Notes: a model not told the origin generated them from the letters alone. A DNA stretch of 64,000 bases from Actinomucor elegans (GCA_026027325.1 JAMSLZ010000019.1:434001-498000), one strand, 5' to 3'. Positions 1 to 13,149 are shown, numbered from the stretch's first letter. Translations and numbers: made by a program.

Positions 1-969
1 CGATTCTTGGATATCAATATTTGTAAAAAGTAAGCATGAGCAGCCTGTTGTATGATATGAATGCTCACCATTCTTCTAGTCAAGGCCAGATTGTACTTTG
101 TTCAAGCTATGATGCTACACCTTCCACAACGCCCTTCTCAGAAGTATTAAGCAAGGTCCTTGAATTTTCGAGAAATAGCGTTCAACAGATCATTGTGCTT
201 CATTTAAAATCAGAAAATGTTGGAGAAGCTGCTGATACACAATCAATTGAAAGCACTATTGACGAATTATGCAGAATCCATTCTGATCTAACTTTGGGTA
301 CAGACGTGTATGAAGACAAACAGGTAAATGATTAGTTGAGGGGAAAATCCATATAGCAGTAGTACTTATAGTGATTTCAAGTGCCCTTTTATCTATACAT
401 ATGTGGCAGGAAAGGGAGCTTGGCCTTCTATGGGTGAATTGATCAACTATGATCCTGAAATGTCACAATGGGTTGGCGATGGTGAAAATGTTGGTGTGCG
501 TACCAAATTCTTGGTAACAGTCGCTGATAACATTGTTCCAACAGCAGGATACAGTTCGGCCTACATCTCGCCTACTTTTTGGCGATCATTGCACAAGTCA
601 CCGATTCAATCGTTCGATGATTTCAAACAAAGCTTGAAAAAAGAATGTCGTGTACCTGCAGGTGGCATTGGCTTGGAAGCCTATGTCTCTCAACCTTCTT
701 GTCCCGACAATCAACAACTGTTTAATCCCGAGGACTTGGAAGATGCACTCTTGAGTAGATCAGGCTGTAATATCAATGATACACCACTCAACGCCTTTTT
801 TAATATGATCTCAGTTGATTATTACGAAAAGCATCTGCTTTATCTAATAGAACTGGAAGAGCGTATGATGGAACTCAACTATGCAAAGTGGAGTGGTAAT
901 TATGGGTTGATCTCCCCTTCTTTATTAGTTACTTCTGAGAAAAAACAAATCCAAAGAGATGAACTTTAA
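1..969 (+). CDS. PI-PLC X-domain-like phosphodiesterase, 5' partial
   Basis: Exons 1-29, 80-323 and 382-969 join in frame; introns are 30-79 (GTAAGC..TAG) and 324-381 (GTAAAT..AAG). The joined protein starts mid-domain with RFLDINICKN, continues with IVLCSSYDATPSTTPFSEVL, then has WPSMGELI. This order (strand with LDI, a short catalytic-loop segment, then a W-P-x-x-G-E-x-I block) is typical of PLC-like phosphodiesterases with a single PI-PLC X domain, which cleave phosphoinositide- or glycerophosphodiester-type substrates. No C2 or Y domain follows; the chain ends soon after a coiled tail at 969. The N-terminus, including the first catalytic His region and any signal peptide, lies left of the window, so localisation is unknown. 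It converges with the RING gene at 1110. Family assignment is fairly sure; substrate is not. Confidence 0.75.
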
Positions 970-1109
970 TAAAGATAATATATGATATGTATGAAGACAA
1001 GAAAACTGGTATGAAAAAAAAATGTGTATGTATGTATAGACACTAGAACCAATCATTTAGTTCTATTCACAACCATTGTTAGTCGTAAAAGCTTGATGAA
1101 CTGTTTTTT

Positions 1110-2750
1110 TTAATCAAAGGCATGTCTCAATCTTTCAGCATGGGCTATACAATATTGAAATCGATGAAAAATGATTGATATTACATTCTAATATAAAATA
1201 CGTACTTTCTGTTCGCCATTGGGTTTCACATTGTATACCTCTGGGACAAATTTCTCGGGTGCCTATAGAAATACAAGTTGGTTCTATGCTTGTCATTGGC
1301 ATATATGCATCTTACAATTTGCTAATCCATTATCAAGTATAGTTTTCCAATATCCGAAGAACTGGCCATTCACCAAGGTGACTAAACAAGAGTAGCAAGC
1401 TCTTAAATGATGAGAAGGAAGTACGCCTTCCTCTTGAATACGATCATAATATTCGTCCTCTTCGTCTTCTGAGGTTTGATCATGGTTTGGCAGTCTACGC
1501 GTATTATAAATCTGATGTGCTAATGGCGTCATTCGTCTTGCGATAGCTATGTATTCTTATCTTAGTAACTTGTAGGCTATGGCTGTTTTGATGGCTTACA
1601 TGTAGTATAGAAATTCTCATCCAAGTCCGTTAAACAAGAATTCCACGCTTCTCTCCAAGATATGCCACATCTCTCCAAATATTCACCTAGATACATGATT
1701 TCTGATAGGTTTAGATGACCATCCTCTTTTGTTTCAATCAAATCTACGTCCGTTAGTAACTGAACAATGTTTGATATTTCTAAAGAAATCATCAGTTAGT
1801 TAGAAAATAAGGGCAAAATAGTTTGCATACCACTTAGAATGTACAATTTGGCTGAGGCCGATCTGCTTTTACATTGCCAATATTCATCGCAAGCAACTAC
1901 TCCACAAAAACTGCAACATTGATTCAAAGCAGGTTCATTTCCACCAACTCCGCGGGCAGGCAAGTACTCCAAACAGTATACGCACAAGATATGGCCGAAC
2001 CCATCCTGCCGTTCATCTGTAATAGGCGTAAAGCATGTATGCCCAGTTCTATTCCCCGGAATGCATGAACGGCAAGGTTTTTTCGTATTGCTGAAACTAG
2101 AAAAAAAAGGGCAGTTGTTAGGCTTAGATTGTTTTAATCTATGCGTATCAGTACTTTATCACAGACTGATAGAATGAATCTGTAGACACGATAGATGAAG
2201 ATTCTGCTTGAAGGTAATCATTTGTTTCGTTAGGTATTTCTACTTGGTTTAAATCTGTTTGTGGTGCATCCAAGGGGTTCTCACCACCGCTGCTACTGCT
2301 ACTGCTACTGCTACTGCTACTACTACTATTACTACTACTACTACCGGTTTTGCTATCAGACTCAAGCAAGCTGATGTTTTCCAGTATATTAATAAAGTTT
2401 TGAATTGAAAAGTTATTTGAAAAAGTGCTAGCGAGACTTCGGCAGATTGGACAAGTGAACCTGTCTTGGTCATCTCTCGAGATACAGGTAACACAGTTCA
2501 AACAGAAAGTATGAAGGCAAGGTATAAGCGCCTGAGGCTTGTCATATAGATCTTGACATAAAGCTACCATAGAATTATAAGCAATTCTCTTTCCTTTTTT
2601 CTATTTGGCAGTGCATACCACAGGTTAATTCATCTCTCAAAGCCAACTATGCATGCAAATAAGTAACTATTTAATAAAACCGGAATTTCCCTTTTATTCT
2701 TTATACTTGTTTTCATATACCGTAATAGTGCTAGGTTGTTTCTCTGTCAT
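1110..2750 (-). CDS. CHFR-like RING E3 ubiquitin ligase without FHA domain
   Basis: Eight exons join in one frame (2750-2721, 2646-2619, 2563-2155, 2096-1831, 1779-1600, 1546-1316, 1262-1206, 1144-1110), giving 411 aa. Residues about 18-58 form a C3HC4 RING: CALC, then PCLHTFCLNC, then CPIC; its first Cys pair is completed only by splicing 2619 to 2563. A low-complexity tract of about 15 Ser follows (2289-2343). The C-terminal half carries the CHFR-type cysteine-rich region: CCSFCGVVACDEYWQC, a block resembling the CHFR LATRGLTW segment, then CPRGIQCETQWR and a final HAERLRH like the CHFR poly(ADP-ribose)-binding zinc finger. CHFR is a mitotic-checkpoint ubiquitin ligase. Here the start codon sits just before the RING, so the N-terminal FHA domain of animal CHFR is absent. 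Splice sites are inferred by eye. Confidence 0.75.
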
Positions 2751-2902
2751 TTCTGACTTATTAATCTAAATCTCTCTTAGTAAGAGGCTGCAAGACAAGG
2801 AAACCAAGCAAGTCTTGTGAACCTATTTTGCCCTAAAAAGGATACAACAATACACGTGACATGTTTAGTTTCAGAAGGTCTGTTGCTTGTGTTTTGAATT
2901 AG

Positions 2903-3068
2903 TGGAGACTTAGATGCGCCAAGTGTAACAAAGAAATGAAGGCTTTGGCTTTACGTTTGTCTAATGGTAATTACAAATAGAATAAAAAAGCATCTAATAA
3001 TCCGACCAAAATATTCATATCCAACAGAGGCTTTACTAGATGCATTTCTTTTTGAACATGAACTTTGA
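2903..3068 (+). CDS. Possible small gene or 3' exons with a CxxC motif
   Basis: Two segments, 2903-2966 and 3028-3068, join through a GTAATT..CAG intron into an open frame with CAKCNKEMKALAL, ending LLDAFLFEHEL and a stop. Splicing keeps the frame open, which is the only support. I could not find a convincing first exon: the ATG at 2862 meets an in-frame stop at 2901. No family is recognised. It could be the tail of a small zinc-binding protein or chance. Confidence 0.25.
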
Positions 3069-3238
3069 ATCAAAAAACGCGACATTGAACCGAGATTGGC
3101 GAAGAGATTTAGGAATGATTACTCCTTATTTTAAAGGAACTGGATTTAGAGAAATCATCAGGAAACATTCTTAATCTAAAATGGATGATGGTGGTGGAGT
3201 TTGATCTATTTATTCTCAGTTGACAAATGAAATAGTTT

Positions 3239-4835
3239 CTACAGTTGAAGTTTGACAGTACTATAATCGTTTCTAGTTCGATCAATGGTAATAAGATCCT
3301 GTCCTACAAGTTTAAATATACTTTTAACAGCATCTTTTTCTTCAAAGCCAATTTTCTTAGCATAGTCTTGTGCAAAAATCGTTAGGCTTTCTAGTGTCAT
3401 TTCTTCTTTTTGATTGTATAACTTCATTAGTATACTTGTACAGACGTTGGTTTCATTTGATATTTTGAAAAAGCTTGTATCTTTTGGTATATCGCTACTT
3501 CCTGGAAATAATTGATCGAGGTTTACTGTAGAAGCACTTTCGTTATTGTGATGTAAAATAAAGTCAAGTAATCGAGCATAAATCGTTCTAAGAAAGAGAT
3601 AAATATTCTTGTTACTCTGCTAGGTCATTTGTATATCTACCTTATTGTGGATTCGTGCTCTTCTTTAGTATGAACGTTTTGCAAATAAGTTAGGAATGAC
3701 TGCAAAGCATTTTCAGTGGATTGAAATGACTTGATCAACTCGTTGAATTCCTCTATCATAGGCTTTGTTGATTGATCATTGCTGTTGAATAGCTTGTCAA
3801 TCCTTGCTTTTAGGCCAGTGTTTAACTCTTTGATTGAAGTACTGGTTGAGGTGTTGTTATTGCTTGACAGAAGTCTTGCTTTTGATTCAATTTCAACCTG
3901 TATCAGGTCCATGTTGGTATCCTGCTCTATGATGGATTGCTTCAACAATAAGATCTCTTTTTCTAGAGCATCCAATTCTGCATCTTCTGCTGTTTTGATA
4001 ACATTTGATTGTGCTTTCTCCTGTAGCTTTATCAAATCATCTTTGATATTACTATGCTCCATCTTTCTCTTTTGTATCATTTTGCTCTACAATACAAACG
4101 TTTGAAAAGAGGATTCCTCTTGGCCACATGTATACATTCATACCTGAGTTTTTCTCTGCTGTAGTTCTCGCTCGTATCGCTGTATGGCCGCTTCCTCTTC
4201 GCGTATCTTTTGCTCTGTTTCATCTAGATCCATATATATCGGCTCTTCATTTGATAATTGATCTAATTCCGCATCGTTCTATCATGCATGATGTATGGTC
4301 AATACAAGGATGATATATACTTTAAGTGATGTACCTTTCTGTACGCTTCGTAAAGATAATCAAGATTGGTCTGTCGATCTTCATGAATATGAGCCAGCTC
4401 TTCAATCTTTTCTTTCATACCCGGAAAATTACTACGAAGATATGTTCCATTAAATAAACAGATATAATAATGCCAACTATTTACTGATTTACCACATTTG
4501 ATTTAAAGTATTAGCTGCTCTTAGAATACGCTCTACGTCTTCCCGTTTCGTACCACTGATCCCGTTCACATCAGTGCGCTCTTGTAACTGCCTAGAATAT
4601 ACAACTAATTAATTGGTTTGTACTAGATGCGATTCTTTTGATCTCACCTTTTCGTGTTAGGATCGCCAGCACAAAATGCAGCAAGTTTTACTTCGTGCGG
4701 CTCTGCGTCACGTATCAGTTTTCTTTCTCGTGATAAAAGATCCAGGGTCACATCGCTAGTTCCATTTTGAAATTCGGTCAATGCAATGCTTTTTGAATAT
4801 TGTAAGAGAGAATTAAAGTGTTCCTCTAGAGACAT
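3239..4835 (-). CDS. Coiled-coil protein, unrecognised, possible C-terminal winged helix
   Basis: Six exons join without frame breaks: 4835-4648, 4591-4493, 4431-4335, 4278-4144, 4086-3641 and 3587-3239 (437 aa). All introns are 42-60 nt with GT..AG ends. The first 100 residues are globular (ERKLIRDAEPHEVKLAAF, then EDVERILRAANTLNQM). Residues about 110-290 are rich in heptad-like Leu/Ile/Glu/Lys and should be coiled coil (EEEAAIQRYERELQQRK; ELDALEKEILLLKQ). The last 70 residues (LTIFAQDYAKKIGF..KSIFKLVGQDLITID) read like a small winged-helix fold. This architecture would suit a kinetochore, centrosomal or tethering complex subunit, but I do not recognise the family and assign no function. 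It is divergent from the MAPKK gene at 5152. Confidence 0.65.
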
Positions 4836-5151
4836 GTCACTAATAAGACTAATATTCAGGTCATGAAAAAAGAGACGTTGGGGATACCAAATTTCATAGA
4901 AAAGAAAATTGAAAATTTATATTTATATATTTTTGATTGGATGTTGCTGTTTAGAAAATATGAATAGCAAATGGTTGGTGGACGGAGATAAGAGAATACT
5001 CAGTAACAAAATGATTGGTCAATTGTTGATTACCATACGTCACTTTTGAATTTTATATCAAACTCGAACTGTATAATATGCCTTTTTCTCTTTCTCCTCT
5101 AATTACCAACAGTAGCAAGACATTAAAGAATTTAAGAATAAGAAAAAAAGA
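4836..5151. promoter_or_regulatory. Divergent intergenic promoter region
   Basis: A 316-bp gap between two divergently transcribed genes. It has A+T-rich stretches (around 4910-4935) and a pyrimidine-rich run just before 5100 (TTTTTCTCTTTCTCCTC) that resembles a fungal transcription-start-proximal CT block. No specific operator is recognised. Confidence 0.4.
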
Positions 5152-6696
5152 ATGGATCTCGATAAATCTCTTTCAGCCATGTCACTAAATAACCAAGATG
5201 TTGCCGAAGATAATAAACCGCCTACCCGAGTTATGCCACCTAGACCAATGCCACCTAGAATGCCAGGACGTTCTGTATTGCCACCAATGAGTCGGCCCGG
5301 AGTGCTTCCTCCCATGTCAGGCACACCTAGTCCAGGTCGAAGCCCTGTACCTGGCTCTTCTTCTGGCGGTGGTATGCGTAATCGACCTGGTATGGGCCGT
5401 ATGGGCAAACCAGGTTTAAACTTATCTCAACTTGGTCTATCGCCTAAGCCAGAACAAACACCTTTTGCCAACTTTTCTAAATATGTGTAAAGTAGTTTTA
5501 TTCATGTAAAAAGTCTTAGAGAATATTAATTCGAAAACTTGACAGTGATCCTTCTGGCAAATTGAATTTTTCTGGTAAAGCTATTATTCATGCTGATGGC
5601 GTTGATTTCAGTAATGGCAATAGTTTTGCCATTAAAATGGACGATCTTATACTACAAGAAGAACTTGGCAAAGGACAATACGGCACTGTACAGAAAGTGA
5701 AGCATCGTGTGACTAATGTCACTATGGCCATGAAGGTACTATTTACTGGAAAGTTTCGAGTTTTTTTTAAAAAAAAAATCATGGGTTTGCCATTAGGAAA
5801 TTCGGTTAGAATTAGATGAAACCAAGCTACATCAAATTTTAATGGAGTTGGATATTCTACACAAGAGCTCTGGTGAATTTATTGTCGAATTTTATGGTGC
5901 ATTCTTTATCGAATCATGTGTGTACTATTGTATGGAATATATGGATGCAGGCTCGCTTGACAAGTTGTATGGAGAAGGTGTCCCTGAAGACGTCTTGGCA
6001 AAGATTGCTACTTCTGTAAGTTATAACTTTTATACCTTTACATGTATATACAGCTAATGTATTATATGTAGATGCTGAAAGGCTTAAAGTTCCTCAAAGA
6101 TGAACTCTCAATTATTCATAGAGGTATAAGAAAAAAATAGCGTTTGAACCATGATACTTACTATATCGGTGTTATAGATGTGAAGCCAACCAATGTGCTT
6201 GCGAACTTAAGTGGACAGGTCAAGCTGTGCGATTTTGGAGTGTCTGGTCAATTAGAAAAGTCATTAGCAAAAACGAATATTGGATGTCAAAGTTATATGG
6301 CAGTAAGTCTTGCTTTTGCGCTCAATTAATTCATTGATATTTACCTTTGCAATTTAGCCTGAACGTATTAGAGCAGCTAATACTTACTCTGTATCATCCG
6401 ATGTTTGGTCTTTAGGTATCTCACTTGTTGAAATAGCTATTGGGCGTTATCCATACAAATACGATAATATGTTTGCGCAATTGAAAGCGATTATTGATGA
6501 CGAGCCACCAAGTTTACCAGCAGATACTTTCTCGGAAGAAGCACTCGATTTTGTAGCTTCATGTCTTCAAAAAGACCCTATGAAACGACCCACGTATGCT
6601 GATTTATTGGAGCATCCCTTCATTACAAAATACGAGGATGTTGAAGTTGATATGGCTAAATGGGCGACTGAAGCGTTTGCATCAAGAAAGCCATAG
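5152..6696 (+). CDS. PBS2: MAP kinase kinase, Pbs2/Wis1 type
   Basis: Exons 5152-5486, 5546-5735, 5797-6015, 6072-6123, 6178-6302 and 6358-6696 join to 419 aa. The N-terminus (about 110 aa) is a Pro/Gly/Met/Arg-rich disordered region. The kinase domain follows: glycine loop GKGQYGTV, catalytic Lys in TMAMK, HRDVKP (the HRD Asp spans the 6123/6178 splice), CDFGVSG, and an activation loop with [16 protein letters not shown], where Ser/Thr in the S-x-A-K-T pattern are the expected phosphorylation sites. The GCQSYMAPER form and the lead-in [13 protein letters not shown] match the osmostress branch (yeast Pbs2, fission yeast Wis1), which phosphorylates the Hog1/p38 MAPK. It is shorter than yeast Pbs2 because the N-terminal extension is short. 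The family is sure; orthology to Pbs2 rather than another fungal MAPKK is likely. Confidence 0.9.
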
Positions 6697-6941
6697 TTCA
6701 AATATTTTGGAACAAAGTAAATATTCTATTCCCATCAACCAATAAAGTTTTTGCATGAAACAGTTGCTGCCTAGCAATTTTTAATCTCAACTCTGAATTT
6801 CAACCTTTTTTTTTTTTTTTTTTTTTTTGATCCTCGAGCTCCAATGAAAAAGTGTATTAAATTCAAACACCTCTCCTGCCTCTATACATCAAGTGGTTTC
6901 TTCATTTTTTCTTTCTTTTTTCCCTCATCTTGAAAGCAATT

Positions 6942-7925
<984 letters not shown>

Positions 7926-8070
7926 CATATTCGCTAAGATATCCCTGTCCTTATTTTTTTATTTTATTATCGCCTTTCTTAATTAACTAGATTTCTTATC
8001 AATAAAATCGTAATGTAATCCCGAAAGTCTCCCTTTTTTGAGGCTTTTTGACAGTTACTTGATAGTAATA

Positions 8071-9221
8071 ATGAAAGTTTTGATATCAAATGATGATGGT
8101 ATAAAGGCATCTGGACGATTTCTTGTGCTCACTATGTTGTAATATCGAATGTAGGACCACCCAGCCATCAGGAATCGCCTTTTATTCTACCTTTTATCGA
8201 ACATTTAGAGAATCTGGGTTGGGATGTCAGGTAAAGTAGATACATTCATGATCATGGTGTATACATGACTGATGTCAATCATAGAGTATGTTTACCAGAT
8301 AGCCAAAAAAGTTGGATAGCAAAGTCTTTTATGATAAAGGATGAAATACAGCTACGTTATTTTGATAGAAAGACCAAGCAGATTACTACCGAGAAACAAA
8401 ATGAGAATGACTTGTATTTGGTAAGAACTTTTCAAAACCTACTGATCTGTATTGTGCTTACAAGTATTCTAGCTGAGTGGAACCCCAGCCACATGTATCA
8501 ATATAGCATTGAATCATCTATTCAAAGATCAAGAGTTTGATTTGATCATTGGTGGGCCAAACTATGGTAGAAACATATCCACGTAAACATTTCCGTTTGT
8601 ACTAGTCAATCTACTACGTATTCACCTTGTTATCTATAGCATTTTTACACTTGCATCAGGAACAGTAGGCGCTGCCATGTAATGTATATATAATTTCTGC
8701 TCTCAATATATTTTCTCACAGCGTCTTGTAGGGAAGCTGTATTAAACAAAAAAAAAGCTATTTCCATCTCATTTTGCTTTTGTAATCAAAAGCCTGAATG
8801 CATCAAGAATTGCTGTGAAACTGCCAGTGACCTAGTTCACCATTTGTGCCATAATGATATACCTTGGCCAGAGAATGGCATGTTCAATATTAATATACCA
8901 ATGCTAGACTATCGCTGTCCAATTCATTTGACTGAGTTTCATAAAGCAAGCTATGGCTCTTTGTTCAAACAAGTAGATAAGCAAGGCTCTCGATTTACAT
9001 TCTCGCCAGATTTTAGCGCTATTAACCAAGATAAAGACGGTTTACCTGGTACAGACAAATGGGCTCTTATGAATCATTGTGTATCAGGTATTATTTGCTA
9101 TTCATATCAAACGAGTCCTCACTAATCAGTATTCATAGTGACACCGGTAGTTGCAGCTTATCAAACGGCTGTAGTGAAAGACTTGGATTACAACTTCGAA
9201 GCCTTGGTAAACCAATCGTAA
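8071..9221 (+). CDS. SurE-family acid phosphatase/nucleotidase (Pby1 type)
   Basis: Seven exons: 8071-8098, 8155-8230, 8285-8420, 8473-8582, 8640-8678, 8732-9087 and 9139-9221. The N-terminus MKVLISNDDG is the SurE metal-binding motif. PPSHQESPFILPF and VCLPDSQKSWIAK follow the fungal Pby1-like variant rather than the bacterial NDDGxxxxG form. SGTPATCINIAL, GGPNYGRNI and SGTVGAAMEA are the other conserved blocks. The protein is a stand-alone hydrolase, without the tubulin-tyrosine-ligase domain fused in yeast Pby1. The 3' end is uncertain: translation stops at 9221, but a short extra exon could continue to about 9292 with a DEFEKWGRFM-like tail if an unusually small intron is used. Confidence 0.78.
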
Positions 9222-9421
9222 ACTCGGTACATTGTCTTTATTTGCGGTAGATGAATTTGAAAAATGGGGTCGCTTTATGAGTAAACAATAGCTTCTTTAC
9301 TTCCTCCTTTCTTTCTTATATAAATCACTCTTTACCTTTTTTTTAAAAAAACTGGATTTGGAAGCTATTATCAGTAGACCGCTATAAAGATAGATAAAAG
9401 CTATAGATTATTGTACTAAAC

Positions 9422-10875
9422 ATGGGAAATCCAGATGAATGGTTAGAAACGGTTCGCAAATGTGAATATTTGCCTGAACAAGATATCAAAAAATTATGTG
9501 AAATGGTAACTCCATGTTCTTATAAAACAAATCTTGAATGGATCCACGCGTCATCTTGTACTGGGCCCGTCTATATGATTATTGAGTTCGGGTGCTGAAT
9601 GCAAATGAAGAGCGAGATGAAATTCTAGTAACTAGTTTATTGAAATTTCCGTTCTAATCAAAAGAATTATTAGGTAAAAGAATTACTCATGGAAGAATCG
9701 AATATTCAGCCTGTTCAATCTCCAGTTACTGTTTGTGGTGATATACATGGTACTTACTCTCCTATTCATACCCCTTTTGTACGATTACTAATGTAAATCT
9801 TTGTATAGGTCAATTTTATGATCTGTTAGAGCTGTTTAATGTCGGTGGGGATGTCAAGGATACAAACTATATCTTCATGGCAAGTAAATATATTCAACTG
9901 AACAAGTGAAACGCCTAGTATGAAGGCTAATTTTTTTAATATTAGGGTGATTATGTTGATCGTGGTTACTTTAGTTTAGAAACCTTTACGTTGTTGATGG
10001 TTTTGAAAGCAAAGTAAGTTCAAATAGTTGGCGCAAAACCTTTTCTTTCACTTATCCATTAGTAGATATCCAGATAAGATCACTTTATTGAGAGGAAATC
10101 ATGAAAGCAGACAGATTACACAAGTATATGGTTTTTATGGTATGGCACAAGGTTCTAAAGGATTATAGCCATCTAACACATATATTAGATGAATGTCAAA
10201 CAAAATACGGCAATGCTAATGTTTGGAAGTACTGCTGCTCAGTATTCGACTATTTAACTTTGGCTGCAGTAAAGTAATCCTAGTGTATACGCCAAGGATA
10301 TTCAATTGACTTACTTGATAGATTATTGATGGATCTATCCTATGTGTTCATGGTGGACTATCACCAGATATCAAAGCACTCGATCAAATGAGAACAATTC
10401 ATCGTTTACAAGAGATTCCTCATGAAGGTTCATTTTGTGATTTGATGTGGTCTGATCCTGAGGATATAGATACATGGGCCGTGAGTCCTCGAGGCGCTGG
10501 TTGGCTATTTGGCGGGAAAGTGACAAGCGAGGTATATGTAGTTTTATCTATACATTATCCAAGCCTACTTATACATTTATATAGTTTAATCATATCAATG
10601 GGTTGTCATTAATTGCAAGAGCACATCAATTGGTACAAGAAGGTTATAAATACATGTTCCCCAATGATGAACTGGTTACTGTCTGGTCTGCACCTAATTA
10701 TTGTTATCGATGTGGCAATGTTGCCTCAATCATGGAAGTGACTGATAATGAAACCAAGTTTAAAATATTTGATGCTGTACCAGATCAAGACCGTTTTGCT
10801 CCATTTTCCGTTAGAAATGGTATGAGCGGTGGTGGATCAAAGATGGGTGGCACTGGGGGTCAATACTTTGTATAA
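9422..10875 (+). CDS. SIT4: Ser/Thr protein phosphatase PP6 catalytic subunit (Sit4/Ppe1)
   Basis: Eight exons (9422-9505, 9674-9749, 9809-9879, 9946-10013, 10066-10139, 10189-10268, 10322-10531, 10585-10875) join to 317 aa. PPP metal-binding signatures are complete: GDIHGQ, GDYVDRG, RGNHESR, and HGGLSPD. PP6-specific residues are [34 protein letters not shown] and AGWLFGGKV. The protein would act with Sit4-associated/SAPS subunits in growth and cell-cycle signalling. The C-terminus has a Gly/Ser-rich insert before the final YFV, in place of the usual YFL. The third intron (9880-9945) starts GCAAGT rather than GT, a GC-AG intron supported by the MGDYVDRG join. The first intron is long for this locus (168 nt). 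Confidence 0.92.
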
Positions 10876-11250
10876 ATAATCTTTATTCTCTTTTATAATA
10901 TAACACTCTCTTTTGGTTATAAACAATACTATATTTGAAAATTCATTTGACTATAGAACATATTCACTATACACCAACGCCAAAGCACTTACTTTTATAT
11001 AATTATTAATGTATTTTTTATTTATTTATCTCTTTGATTAACTCCCAACTCTATATACTAGCCTTTATCAATAAAGAAATCTATTTGTTTGCTACCAAAA
11101 TCTGATTATTTATAGCAAACATAAAGGCCTCAAGCAAGCTGCCCTAACACTTATGACAGGCACAGACAAATTGCCTTTACAGCCGACATTATCGGAAGAC
11201 TTTTGGTTGTAACGCAATAGTCAATATGCAAGCCACTGATTTATTTAGAC
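10876..11250. other. Intergenic, 3' flank of PP6 gene
   Basis: 375 bp, A+T-rich, with several TTTATAATAT-like runs consistent with polyadenylation of the PP6 gene. A 19-codon remnant ending at about 11210 probably belongs to the decayed LINE downstream. Nothing else seen. Confidence 0.4.
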
Positions 11251-12785
11251 ATGTTTCATCCACATAAAAATCGCATCACAAGCTCCATTGCCATGGCAGA
11301 GATGAAAGCTCCTAATCAAGCTCTTAACTTCTGGACCAAGCATCGCATTGGTCGAGAGAATGCCAACCGTTCATTCACGCCGACGTTTGTTCAAGTACCA
11401 ACCTCTAAAGAAGCTTCAGCTCCCTCTAACAGTAACTCTGAATTTTCGGGAACTACTCCATCGCTCGACTCATCAGCCACGAAAACTCAATTAACACGAT
11501 CTTACCTCAAGGGTTTGGAAGAAAACAGTGCTTTTATTGATAGTGTAATGTTTGTAAGGTATGAAATGTATAACTAGAGCAAGTCTTTGATAAACCAAGT
11601 AGGCTTCTAGTTTATTGATTATAAGATAGTTTTCTAGCTATGAGTTTTACTCTGTATTTATATGTTTTCTAGCTTAGATCATTTGCAATAGCGAATGTAT
11701 CTTAGTGGTTAGATTATGTAGGATATAATTGATTCATGGCCTTGTTCTCTATATTCATGCCAAGATAACCATGGCTAAGCATTTCTTGTTCTTGATCTTG
11801 GTTAGTGTCAATCACTAATTGCCTAGTACCTTAATGCGGAAGGTTTATATATTATACTAGTCTAGAGCTGAAGATCAATGGTCGCCTTTTACGGCTGAGT
11901 TAGTTAATCGGGGTATCAATATCATGTAAGGTCTATAATCACTACAGATAGAACAGATATAAAAGACCCTGAAGCAGCACAGGCAGCCTTTTATGAATTT
12001 AATAAGGAAGATGACGGTCTTGAAGATTATTATGGATGCCTGACCATCATCCGTAAATATCTCGGCCGTTCTTTCATTGAGACATCGTGGGTCCCGGGAA
12101 GCATTGGTCGAAAGACTATTCTGGAGGAAGGCATTACGTTAAGAGATGAGACATTCATTAAACGGTTTCCTTCCCTCCTAGCGGATGCACAAATTGTTCA
12201 TGTAAAATTGGAAAGACTTCCGTTTATGCCTTCACGTCTATTGAAAGCAGACTTAGAAAAGCGCCTTTCGGACTATGGACAAGTATTGGACCTTGGATTA
12301 ACCCTGTCTTGTAGATACTATACAGGCAGAGCTTATGCCACGTTGAAATTTGATACCTATGAAACCTGAAGACCCAGATTACGAACCGCTTCAACGCGTT
12401 ATTTCTTGGATCGAAGACTCAGGCAGAGAACGCGATGTATATCTCCAGTGGGATAACATTCCCAACTTCTGCCGCAATTGTCAAGCAGCTGACCACTGCC
12501 AAGCAGACTACCCGAAATGGGGAGCAGCATTGAAATGCTATAATCGTAATGAAACTGGACATATTAGTAGACAATGCCCCCTCGAAACAATGTCATTTCG
12601 CCTATCACTCCCCACGTAAAAAGCGTGCTATGGTAGTGGCTCCAGTGAAAGGGAGAAAGATACCTGGCGAAGCCGTAATTACAATGATGAAAGGAACTAT
12701 GGATTCAACAACTGTGTCGGAAAATAAGCCTACCGAAAAGGCCCAGGAGTCAAAGCCTAAATGTAATGGATGTTATCATGGCTGA
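11251..12785 (+). pseudogene. Decayed non-LTR retrotransposon ORF1 (gag-like)
   Basis: Open frames at 11251-11577 and from about 11940 to 12785 are broken by stops and frameshifts but read as one ORF1-like protein. The order is a Ser/Thr-rich head, an RRM-like stretch (IVHVKLERLPFMPSRLLKADLEKRL) and two degenerate zinc knuckles at about 12465-12580. In the first knuckle (CRNCQAADH) the last Cys is replaced; in the second (CYNRNETGHISRQC) one Cys is replaced by Arg. This arrangement is typical of ORF1 of Tad/L1-like LINEs. It is distinct from LINE-1/LINE-2 in the cluster. The stretch 11578-11940 holds no clear coding sequence. Confidence 0.6.
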
Positions 12786-13149
12786 TGTAGAGCAACAACA
12801 GGGCCGAGAAAAAAATGAAATATTATCGGTAAATGAGGGCCATGCGAATAAAAGAACCAAAATTGAATTAGTATCCGACATTAGCACTTTCTAACATCCA
12901 GAAAACCGAATTGATGCAGAGGGCCGTATAGTAACCTTTGACCATAACACAGACCAATATTTCGTCACAGTCATTGATGAAAATGTACAGCATATCACGA
13001 AAGATAATATAGGAAATATTATGAGGTTAAATGATATTTACACAGCCAAAGTCTGACACCAGTAACTGGTGCTACTGGATCCCAATAATCCCACTTTTTA
13101 ACATGAATATGAACAACAACAAAAACACTACAGAAAAACTATAAAATCG

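Noticed and set aside
2249..2494. 81-aa minus ORF with a Val/Ala repeat
   Set aside because: It is the shifted frame of the Ser-codon repeat in the CHFR-like gene.
3058..3174. 38-codon plus ORF MNFESKNATLNRDW..
   Set aside because: Short, overlaps the other candidate exon in a different frame, no family resemblance.
8098..8160. SurE intron 1 read as coding (NDDG followed by IKASG, like bacterial SurE)
   Set aside because: The frame stops soon after, while splicing 8098 to 8155 gives NDDGPPSHQESPFI, which matches the fungal Pby1 form.
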